A stretch of 28,368 bases of DNA from JAWXCH01 sp034440595 (GTDB taxonomy: Bacteria; Planctomycetota; Planctomycetia; Pirellulales; JALHPA01): NCBI GenBank assembly GCA_034440595.1, contig JAWXCH010000167.1, forward strand, positions 1 through 28,368, written 5' to 3'. The translations under genes were made by a program, and so were the position numbers. How positions within the stretch are numbered: the first letter of the stretch is position 1; the number at the start of each line of letters is the position of its first letter. The notes under the pieces are model-generated. The model made no database searches. It was not told the DNA's origin and was given only the letters and a program-made list of their open reading frames with translations. Below, piece by piece: positions 8,371 to 15,162 of this stretch.

Positions 8371-8519
8371 CGTTGACCGCCAGGCCGCGTCATCCATGCC
8401 TATCGTAAAAATTGGCTGTGACACTTCCTGCCCTCGGTACCTTCCTACTGTGCTATCGGGTCTTTGACTTGATTCTTATCCAGTTCGACTGAATCTGCCC
8501 ACACTATTCCGTGCGATGA

Positions 8520-8996
8520 TTATGCACCGTACTGGTGACTGTCTGCTTCTTCCAGCAAATGCTGAATATCTCCGGCAGTTTTGGCCTGTTTGAGGAACTT
8601 GCAAAAGGTATCATCGCGCAACTGACGCGAGATGTTTTCCAAAGCTCGCAAGTGGTCACCCGGACGATCCGGAGGAGAAATGAGCAGGAAGAAAAGCTGA
8701 ACCTTTTCGCCATCCAGGCTTTCAAAGTCCACTCCTTCGTGACTGACCGCCACCGTACCAACCAAGCGGTCAACACTCGGATGCTTGGTATGAGGAACCG
8801 CCACCCCGCGACCGATACCGGTGCTTCCTAGTTCCTCGCGTTTCATAATCGCTTTGACAATTCCTTCGGCATCGCCCGCCTGAATCTTTCCAGCGGCCAA
8901 CAACGAATCGATCATCTTGCGGATAACCTGCTCCTTGGTGTCGGCTATCAAATCCGCACGAATCGCTTCAACACTCACAAAATCGGCAAACTTCAT
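8520..8996 (-). CDS. ptsN: PTS IIA-like nitrogen-regulatory protein (EIIA-Ntr type)
   Basis: The 158-residue protein is a single EIIA of the fructose/nitrogen class. It has LGSTGIGRGVAVPHTKHPSV with the phosphorylated His69, followed by the core LFFLLISPPDRPGDHLRALENISRQL. In proteobacteria PtsN receives phosphate from an HPr-like NPr and regulates potassium uptake, nitrogen and stress responses through protein contacts. Gene order hpf-ptsN-HPr recalls the rpoN-hpf-ptsN-npr locus of proteobacteria, although rpoN and rapZ are absent and Enzyme I is present instead. The spacer after hpf is 227 bp and contains a candidate promoter, so ptsN may be transcribed both with hpf and on its own. Confidence 0.92.
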   Translation of the reverse strand: MKFADFVSVEAIRADLIADTKEQVIRKMIDSLLAAGKIQAGDAEGIVKAIMKREELGSTGIGRGVAVPHTKHPSVDRLVGTVAVSHEGVDFESLDGEKVQLFFLLISPPDRPGDHLRALENISRQLRDDTFCKFLKQAKTAGDIQHLLEEADSHQYGA

Positions 8997-9135
8997 TCGC
9001 CCGTTTCCTTTCTCGCCACTCTCGAATTGGTGCTACTTCGAATTGCGCTGCTTTCATCCGCACGACTTCGATATAAGCTGTTTCGATGTGCTTTTTGTTT
9101 GATCTGGCAATGCTTATTTTCAACAGACAATGATT

Positions 9136-9163
9136 GTTATAATGGGAAGGCGGATCGATCCAA
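9136..9163 (-). promoter_or_regulatory. Candidate promoter for ptsN
   Basis: On the minus strand TTGGAT and TATAAC are separated by 16 bp and lie about 140 bp upstream of the ptsN start, between hpf and ptsN. Both hexamers are near the sigma-70 consensus. This is seen by eye only. Confidence 0.35.
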
Positions 9164-9223
9164 CCGACCTGCGACTTTCAAACGTCCTGTCAGACACGGC
9201 TTGGACGCTCCACCCCGGCACCG

Positions 9224-9559
9224 CTAGAGCGTTTCCGGCTCCTTTGGTTCGACGACTGGCCCCCGATTCTGTCCCTGGATTTTTTCCTTGTACTTTCGCA
9301 GTTGCTGTTCCATCTTGTGGACAGCCGAATCCACCGACTTCCAAAGCTCGTCGGTCTTTTCGCTGGAGACGAAATCGTTCTTATGCTCGGCTGAGACATT
9401 CAGATGGACTTCGGGAAAGTCCGACGATTCCAAATCGACCGTCACTTCGATCGAGGTCAGCCGCTCAAAATATCGCTCCAGGCGAGAGACCTTGGCGCGA
9501 ATCTTCTCCTGCGTCCCTTCGCTCAAATGGCCATGCCTCGTCGAGATCTTGATCTGCAC
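9224..9559 (-). CDS. hpf: Ribosome hibernation-promoting factor (HPF/RaiA family)
   Basis: Starting at the GTG, the product is 111 residues and opens with QIKISTRHGHLS, the first beta strand of the HPF/YfiA fold. The RAKVSRLERYFERLTSIEVTVDLE segment and the KMEQQLRKYKEKI helix follow. Short HPF binds the 30S decoding region and inactivates ribosomes during stationary phase. The frame stays open to an ATG at 9583, but GTG 9559 is preferred because AAGGAG lies nine bases upstream and because the family begins directly at this strand. It lacks the long C-terminal dimerisation domain. It is the first gene of a cluster with the phosphotransferase genes, which links ribosome silencing with PEP-dependent signalling. 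Confidence 0.92.
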   Translation of the reverse strand: MQIKISTRHGHLSEGTQEKIRAKVSRLERYFERLTSIEVTVDLESSDFPEVHLNVSAEHKNDFVSSEKTDELWKSVDSAVHKMEQQLRKYKEKIQGQNRGPVVEPKEPETL

Positions 9560-9568
9560 CGTTGCCAA

Positions 9569-9574
9569 CTCCTT
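9569..9574 (-). promoter_or_regulatory. Ribosome binding site that fixes the hpf GTG start
   Basis: AAGGAG on the minus strand lies nine bases before GTG 9559, and inside the reading frame that would follow from ATG 9583. It therefore argues for the GTG start. Confidence 0.75.
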
Positions 9575-9701
9575 AAATTTCAATTATTTACGATCAATCG
9601 GCCAAGGCTGCGTCAATTGCCAAACCCCCAATTACCAAAACCCTGCTGTACTTTCAGCGCGAGACCACGCCCCCTTTCACGCTTCTGTTTGCAAGCCCGT
9701 C

Positions 9702-9730
9702 ATTTTAGCGGCACTTTCCCATTCTCTCAA
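9702..9730 (-). promoter_or_regulatory. Candidate sigma-70 promoter of the hpf-ptsN-ptsH-ptsI cluster
   Basis: On the minus strand TTGAGA (9725-9730) and TAAAAT (9702-9707) are separated by exactly 17 bp. Transcription would begin near 9695 and give a leader of about 135 nt before the hpf GTG. This is the best match I found in the long spacer upstream of hpf. Confidence 0.5.
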
Positions 9731-10085
9731 ATCCAAATGACCTTGGCGGCAAAGAAATCTCAGCGGCCGGGTATTCTGTCAGGCACTTTGTGGTGCGTCC
9801 TGATGACACAATGGGCTCCCGTGGCAAGCGATTCAACTTGTTGCTGCCAAACGAGTACGCGATTGCTCGTTCAGCGTAGATGCAGGCTGAAGAAGAGAGT
9901 GTTCTTGGCCTTTAGGAAGGACGCGGGCAATCTTGTATCCAACAGATAGCTAATGCGTCCAGACAGTTATTTCATGCGACTTTCCAAATCGAGAATCGGC
10001 TGGAATGGCCTGTTGGGCACCATCGCAAGTCTTTTCGCTGCATATGGTTGGTGCAGGAACGGTACGCCGGCTGACGCGGCGATAA

Positions 10086-11042
10086 TCAGGAGAAACTCAG
10101 CCGGATATAGAGCCAAACGACGAATCCGGCCACCAGAATCGCTCCACTAATCGCGGATGCCCAAGCTAGACCGGCGGTGCGTGCCGAAAGCCGCACGTTG
10201 GCCACCAAGCTGCTGTGCGCGATTAGCACACTGAAAACCGCGGCAAAGATGGTTAAGACCATCGAGATAGTCATCCCGACATTCTTCGACTTGTCCAGCA
10301 CACTGGTCACCAAAGACACAACTCCCAGCGGCACTAGCGCCGCGCCGACGGTAAACAGATCGGCCGCTACCGTGGCAGTGCTCTTCATTGTCAGCCGGAA
10401 CAGCGAAACCACTCCGACCAGCGTTGCCAAGCTTAGCACGACCAGCAACAGGCTCTTCAGGAAAATCCCAAACGAGTCGGCACTTACTACGTCAATACCG
10501 ACCGGCGAGCTGCCGATCAGGGCGGATAAGTATATCGCAATGACAAAACCAACAATAAACGCCAGTCCCACCAGCAGCGCGCGGCGTGGGCCAAGCTGCT
10601 CGTAAGCCGTGCCGATCTTGCCAATCGGGTCGGTCATCAACAGTTGAAACGTCCCAGCCGCCTCGCGTGATGCCTCACGGGCTACCTCCGCCGCCTTGGC
10701 GGCATGAGCTGTGGCATTGGCTACAACAGCCGCGGCCGTCGCATTTCGTGAAATGGTTGAAGGTTCACCAGCCACGGCCTGGCTACCACCATTCGCAGCT
10801 TGATTGCCCGAATTCGCGGGTGCAGCATGCACCATCTGGCCGATCCCGGATATCCCCGGATTGACCGCTGGTGAGAACAATCCCTTGACCTCGCTGGCCG
10901 GTGCCCAATTCTCCATCCCCTCGCACCAGACGAGATCCACCGGTGAAAGTTGCGCAACGCCAGCCAAACGCTTCAGCTCTGCCGAATTGACGGGGCCTAA
11001 TTGACGTCCCCCGCGAGAGTAAAACCAGGCACGCTCTGACAT
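10086..11042 (-). CDS. GYF_2-domain membrane protein
   Basis: The 318-residue protein starts with a GYF_2 (DUF4339) domain at residues 5-56: AWFYSRGGRQLGPVNSAELK, then SPVDLVWCEGMENWAPASEV. This is a small fold common in planctomycete membrane proteins and thought to bind proline-rich peptides. A Pro/Ala/Asn-rich linker and an Ala-rich helix (about 90-135) follow, and then five predicted membrane helices (about 153-177, 190-215, 222-248, 254-282, 289-316). The GYF_2 domain is probably cytoplasmic. GGGAG lies seven bases before the ATG. The function is unknown; neighbours are separated by long spacers and give no clue, so it is probably transcribed alone. Confidence 0.82.
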   Translation of the reverse strand: MSERAWFYSRGGRQLGPVNSAELKRLAGVAQLSPVDLVWCEGMENWAPASEVKGLFSPAVNPGISGIGQMVHAAPANSGNQAANGGSQAVAGEPSTISRNATAAAVVANATAHAAKAAEVAREASREAAGTFQLLMTDPIGKIGTAYEQLGPRRALLVGLAFIVGFVIAIYLSALIGSSPVGIDVVSADSFGIFLKSLLLVVLSLATLVGVVSLFRLTMKSTATVAADLFTVGAALVPLGVVSLVTSVLDKSKNVGMTISMVLTIFAAVFSVLIAHSSLVANVRLSARTAGLAWASAISGAILVAGFVVWLYIRLSFS

Positions 11043-11293
11043 GAAACATCTCCCACGAGCCAGCGATCGGTCGAGCGAAAGTCAGCACCCATTTTGCAGG
11101 TAGAATCGCTACAAATGGCGCGCTTCCGCTAGATTGTATAGTAGCTGCGAAATACGGCTATGCAATTATAGCCCTCGATTTAAGCAGTCGATTTACCCTG
11201 AAAATCCGCCTATTTCTGTCAGAAGAGGCCAGTTCGGTCGGAAATCGTACCACTTGACCCTTTAATACCGGATCAACGGGCTGTGATGTGGCG

Positions 11294-12130
11294 CTAGTAA
11301 ATCGTCGAGACCAGAATGTCGTACAGAGCGTGCGTTCCGGCTGCGATGCCAAAGCCGCGGTAGATAAATAAAGCCGCAAAAAACAGCCCGGCAATAATGC
11401 GGAAGCAGAATCGATAGCCAAAGTCCGCCGAAAAGATCGCTTCCCCCTCACTGCCAATGTGGTGCGCCGCCGAGAACAACACACTGCTAATCACCGCAGC
11501 GATCAGGAGCGACTTTTGCCAGGACAGCCCACATCCTTTGAAGACCCAGGCGATGGCCGGCAACAACATCAATCGGAACAGTAGCTCTTCGTAGACTCCC
11601 GCACCGATGTAGCGGACCATCTCGCCGAACCAGCCTTTTGCCGAAGACCAAATCGACGCTCGAATCAATTCTATATTCAGATCTGCCACAAACATCGATA
11701 GCATCGAACTTTGTAGCCTGGCAATGATAACCAGTACTACCGCCAAACTCGCACACTCCGCCAGCATGGCCCACAGCACTCCTGGCGAGACCCGCCACGG
11801 TTGATGCGTCATGTGGTGCCAGCCGAGCAGCAGCCCGACGGTCAGCGCCGGCAATAAGAAATACTGACTGAAGCCAAGCCACTCTAATAATTGCCGCAAC
11901 CAGACATCGGCACCATTCCGCATGGCACCCGGGCCAAGCATCAGCACCCCTAGCTCATAGCAAATTAGCAGCGGCGCAACAAACACCAGGCTGGTCAACG
12001 GGCGACGAGACTGTTGCCAGTAGTCCCCCCCAATTTCGGTTATCGCGATTTCTTTCGACAAAGTTGCCGCCAACGTAGTCGCTGGTGCTCGATTGAGATA
12101 AGACTTGCCGGGCATTGTCGAACCAAACAT
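11294..12130 (-). CDS. CPBP-family intramembrane glutamic protease (Abi/CAAX-like)
   Basis: The 278-residue multi-pass membrane protein carries the three CPBP motifs in order: EELLFR in GAGVYEELLFRLML, FSAAHH, and GTHALYD. The paired Glu and the His residues form the active site of this intramembrane protease family, which includes eukaryotic Rce1 and bacterial bacteriocin-immunity and Abi proteins. There are about eight hydrophobic segments. The substrate is unknown, and nothing next to it suggests a bacteriocin or a prenylated peptide. Two close ATGs (12130 and 12115) follow a short direct repeat, TTCGACAATG, and neither has a good ribosome binding site, so the start may be off by five residues. 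Confidence 0.88.
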   Translation of the reverse strand: MFGSTMPGKSYLNRAPATTLAATLSKEIAITEIGGDYWQQSRRPLTSLVFVAPLLICYELGVLMLGPGAMRNGADVWLRQLLEWLGFSQYFLLPALTVGLLLGWHHMTHQPWRVSPGVLWAMLAECASLAVVLVIIARLQSSMLSMFVADLNIELIRASIWSSAKGWFGEMVRYIGAGVYEELLFRLMLLPAIAWVFKGCGLSWQKSLLIAAVISSVLFSAAHHIGSEGEAIFSADFGYRFCFRIIAGLFFAALFIYRGFGIAAGTHALYDILVSTIY

Positions 12131-12351
12131 TGTCGAACTGGAAACGCTGGCCTGAATTGCGAATCCAGTGAATTAGACAATGCCCCCATACCCGTTAATC
12201 GGATTAGCAGCGAAAATGTTACAGCATCTCGCCAGAACTCCTTACGGCAGGAATGATCGCTTAAACCGGAAGTAGTAGTGACAATCTGTGTGCCACAGGC
12301 TCCGCCCATTGGTCTCTACACATACATGCCAGATTGCAGATTGCCACAAAT

Positions 12352-12460
12352 ACGCCGAAGGCGTTTAACACCACAGCCCCAGGTCGCGCAGCGCACCTGG
12401 GGTGAACGTGCCCATCGAATTGGTTACCACGAAGTGGTTAAACACCCTGCTCTGAGCAGG
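12352..12460. repeat. Cluster of four palindromes (REP/MITE-like intergenic element)
   Basis: Four hairpins follow one another: ACGCC-GAA-GGCGT (12352-12364); CCCCAGGT...ACCTGGGG with an inner GCG/CGC (12377-12402); ACCAC-GAA-GTGGT (12426-12438); and CCTGC-TCTGA-GCAGG (12446-12460). The first and third share one plan, a 5-bp stem with a GAA loop, and flank the large GC-rich palindrome. From memory, this arrangement is dispersed through planctomycete intergenic regions; a genome search would confirm it. No coding potential was seen. Confidence 0.75.
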
Positions 12461-12577
12461 ATTTGCTATCTGCCTGTCAAACGCTGCTGATCAGCCTCAT
12501 CACATACCTCGCGGTAAATAGCGATATATTCATCAGTTCTTAACAGAAACGAAACTAAAACTGCACGGTCAATCTGT

Positions 12578-12606
12578 TTGGCGATGTTTCTGCGATTCAG
12601 TACAAT
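12578..12606 (+). promoter_or_regulatory. Candidate sigma-70 promoter of the alkaline phosphatase gene
   Basis: TTGGCG (12578-12583) and TACAAT (12601-12606) are separated by 17 bp. Transcription would start near 12613. No convincing Pho-box repeat is seen upstream, so control by phosphate is not supported by the sequence. Confidence 0.5.
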
Positions 12607-12732
12607 GGACGCAGTGGGAAATCGCACGGTAAAGCCGCAGCCGGTGGCTCACTCCCCCCCGCAGTTGTGATTGCCAAAATGCCAGAGGCATCCTCCCTCC
12701 GCTTCCGCCTTCCATTAAATAGTCAACCAATC

Positions 12733-14481
12733 ATGCATAGATCGAACCGGATCGTTCGAGCGGCCCTGTCACTCCTCTGCGTATTTGCAGCGGTTGCTCC
12801 CGCGGCGGTGCAAGCTGACCCGTTACGAGAGATGCAATTGCAAGCGGTCCAACAGGCCAGGGCCTCGTGGGGACATTGGGGATCCAAGCCCGATCGCTAT
12901 TCCAACTGGACGACGCACTCCAACCGCCTGATCCCGGTTTATAGCTTTGGCATGTCGTTGGATTCGGTCGCCGGACCAAAGAGTGCTTATCGCGATGCCG
13001 ACCGGCTGAAGGAGATTTTTAACTACCTGCCCGAAGCAACTTTAAACGCCAAGGCCGATTACTTCGACCAGACCGACATCTATCGCCTGCAAAAGCTGGC
13101 CGCCGAATCCGGAAAAAAACGGATCGTATTGTTCGTCTTCGACGGTATGGATTGGTGGACAAGTTACGCCGCCGCAATCGCAAAGACGGGCAAGGTCCCC
13201 TACGAGGCCGGTCGCGGAACTGGGCTGCACTTCCAGGACTATCGCGGTGCGCCGACCGATTTTGGTGCAATGGTCACCAGCCCCGCGAATGGAAAAACGA
13301 AGTGCGATGTCACAAAGCAGTGCCTGGTCTCCTGCGATGTCGAAGACCGAGGCGGCTATGACCCCGAAATTGGTGGCGATACTCCCTGGTCAATTCCAAC
13401 AGACGCGGAATATCCCATTGGCAAAGGTGCCAAACGCAAACACCGCTACACCGATTCCGCATCCTCGGCCACTTCGATGACCTGCGGAATCAAAACTTAC
13501 AATGACGCGATCAATGTGGACTGCATGGGGCGTCAGGCCGTGCCCATCGCTCAAACGTTGCAGAAGCAAGGTTATTCCATTGGCGTGGTGACCAGCGTGC
13601 AGGTCAGCCACGCCACACCTGCTGCGGCATACGCAAACAATGTGCATCGGGACGACTACCAGGATCTTTCCCGCGATCTGTTGGGGCTGCCCTCGGTGAC
13701 ACATTCTCAAGTCCCGCTTCCTGGTGTGGATGTGTTGATTGGAGCCGGCTGGGGAGAGAATAGCGATAAAGCACCAGCCCAAGGGGATAATTACGTTGCT
13801 GGTAATTCGTACCTGACCGACGCTGATCTGAAAGCAGTCGACGTGAAGCACGGCGGCCGTTACGTCGTGGCTAACCGAACAGCCGGTCTAAATGGAGCCA
13901 AGAATCTCCAGCAGCAGGCCCAGCGGGCAATTGAGTCAAAACAGCGACTATTCGGCTACTTTGGAGTGCGGCATGGACACCTCCCCTTCCAAACGGCCGA
14001 TGGCAAGTACAATCCAACTGCCAGCGTGCAAATGCAGGCCAGGGGAGAAATCGGCCTGGGCCAGCCCGAGGCCTATAGCAAGCAGGACATTGACGAAAAT
14101 CCGACCTTAGCCGAGATGACAACCGCGGCGCTGGATGTGCTTTCCAAGCGTGGGGATAAATTCTGGCTGATGGTCGAAGCGGGCGACGTCGATTGGGCCA
14201 ATCACGCCAACAACATCGACAACTCGGTCGGCGCTGTGCTGAGTGGCGACGACGCGTTTCGCGCCTTGACCGACTGGATCGAGAAGAACGGTGGCTGGCA
14301 GGATACGGCGGTGATTTTGACGGCCGATCATGGGCACTACCTGACTATCACGCAGCCTCAGCAGTTTGCGGAAAAACTCAGCTCTGGTAGTTCAGCGGCA
14401 AAGGACAATTCTGCCGAAAGTGATGCTACTAGCGGCACGGCTTCAAGCAGTGCCGTGCTGACGAATAGTGCAGCAAAGTAG
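12733..14481 (+). CDS. Alkaline phosphatase (PhoA superfamily), exported, short C-terminus
   Basis: The chosen start gives 582 residues with a clear Sec signal peptide (cleavage near VQA-D). Active-site elements match E. coli PhoA: Asp137 in VFDGMD, the phosphorylated Ser242 in TDSASSATSMTCGIKTYN, SHATPAAAY, Glu482/Asp487/His491 in VEAGDVDWANH, and Asp532/His533 in LTADHGHY. It should release phosphate from monoesters outside the cytoplasm. The third ligand of Zn1 (E. coli His412, normally some 40 residues after the ADH motif) has no counterpart: only a Ser/Ala-rich tail of about 45 residues follows, and no His. No frameshift that would restore it is visible downstream. This may be a lineage variant with a replaced ligand. 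The frame stays open to a GTG at 12667, but the signal peptide favours 12733. Confidence 0.87.
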   Translation: MHRSNRIVRAALSLLCVFAAVAPAAVQADPLREMQLQAVQQARASWGHWGSKPDRYSNWTTHSNRLIPVYSFGMSLDSVAGPKSAYRDADRLKEIFNYLPEATLNAKADYFDQTDIYRLQKLAAESGKKRIVLFVFDGMDWWTSYAAAIAKTGKVPYEAGRGTGLHFQDYRGAPTDFGAMVTSPANGKTKCDVTKQCLVSCDVEDRGGYDPEIGGDTPWSIPTDAEYPIGKGAKRKHRYTDSASSATSMTCGIKTYNDAINVDCMGRQAVPIAQTLQKQGYSIGVVTSVQVSHATPAAAYANNVHRDDYQDLSRDLLGLPSVTHSQVPLPGVDVLIGAGWGENSDKAPAQGDNYVAGNSYLTDADLKAVDVKHGGRYVVANRTAGLNGAKNLQQQAQRAIESKQRLFGYFGVRHGHLPFQTADGKYNPTASVQMQARGEIGLGQPEAYSKQDIDENPTLAEMTTAALDVLSKRGDKFWLMVEAGDVDWANHANNIDNSVGAVLSGDDAFRALTDWIEKNGGWQDTAVILTADHGHYLTITQPQQFAEKLSSGSSAAKDNSAESDATSGTASSSAVLTNSAAK

Positions 14482-14573
14482 ACTTAAACTCCCGGTACTG
14501 CTGCCAAGGCGAATGTGCTTGCACAACAGAGCTTGCATCACTCGGCATCCAACACATAACCAAATTCCGTTCC

Positions 14574-15014
14574 ATGACTACTGAACCAACCATCGTTCTG
14601 CAAGCGACGCACCGATATACACAACCGGCCCAGCGTGTTTACGCTGCCTGGCTGGACCCTGATCAAGCACGTCAGTTCTTGTTCACTACGCCAACTGGCG
14701 AAATGGTCCGCGCGGGGATCGATCCATCCGTCGGCGGTCACTACTCTCTGGTGGACCGTCGCGACGGTGAAGATGTCGAACATTGCGGAGATTATCTGGA
14801 GCTGGAACCATCGCGGCGAATTGTCATGACTCTCAGAGTGCCCAAGTACTCCAAGCAATCTGACCGCGTGGTGATTGACCTGATTCCCGCCGGATCCGGC
14901 TGCGAACTAACGCTGGCGCATGAAGTACCCGCCGCGATGGCCGATCGCCGCGAGATGATCCTGAACGGTTGGCAAGGAATTCTCGAAAAACTGGAAGTCG
15001 TCTTGAATTCCTAG
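14574..15014 (+). CDS. AHSA1/START-fold (SRPBCC) domain protein
   Basis: The 146-residue protein fits the AHSA1 family. It opens with an ATHRYTQPAQRVYAAWLDPDQARQF-type strand and helix, has GGHYSLVDRRDGEDVEHCGDYLE in the middle (compare the GG.y......G....G.y.e pattern), and ends with the long helix LNGWQGILEKLEVVL. The fold makes a hydrophobic pocket; members bind lipids or other small ligands, or act beside ArsR regulators, but none of that is shown here. It follows the phosphatase by 92 bp on the same strand and precedes the TPR gene by 148 bp. A shared transcript is possible. No strong Shine-Dalgarno was seen. Confidence 0.82.
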   Translation: MTTEPTIVLQATHRYTQPAQRVYAAWLDPDQARQFLFTTPTGEMVRAGIDPSVGGHYSLVDRRDGEDVEHCGDYLELEPSRRIVMTLRVPKYSKQSDRVVIDLIPAGSGCELTLAHEVPAAMADRREMILNGWQGILEKLEVVLNS

Positions 15015-15162
15015 GAAACTCTCGCTGGTTGCCCCCTCCTGCCGTTCTGCGGTACGATGGACCCTTTCAATCCTGGCAGATATACGCATCCGCGATGGTC
15101 GCAGCAATCGAGCGGCTGTCCGCGCAAAATCTGCTTCGTACTTGCAAGGATCCGGGTTTCTT

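Larger units (their letters stand above)
9560..10085. other. Intergenic stretch upstream of hpf
   Basis: About 526 bp hold no supported gene. The candidate hpf promoter lies at 9702-9730. The rest, including the part just past the GYF_2 gene stop, shows no recognisable hairpin with a T tract, no repeat and no RNA gene. Short plus-strand open frames look random. Confidence 0.5.
12131..12732. other. Divergent intergenic region with repeat cluster and phosphatase promoter
   Basis: No gene is supported between the protease and phosphatase starts. The region holds four consecutive hairpins (12352-12460) and a good plus-strand promoter (12578-12606), both listed separately. The remaining sequence, 12131-12350, must contain the protease promoter, but I see no clear hexamer pair. 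Confidence 0.55.

Noticed and set aside
11294..12130. Reading the CPBP protease as part of a bacteriocin or phage-defence system
   Set aside because: No precursor peptide, transporter or defence gene lies next to it. The family is widespread in housekeeping contexts.
12473..12490. CTGTCAA upstream of the alkaline phosphatase, like half of a Pho box
   Set aside because: Only one half is present with no second copy at the right spacing, and it is over 100 bp from the candidate -35.
13871..14122. Open frames on the minus strand within the phosphatase gene
   Set aside because: They are shadows of a clearly conserved plus-strand gene.
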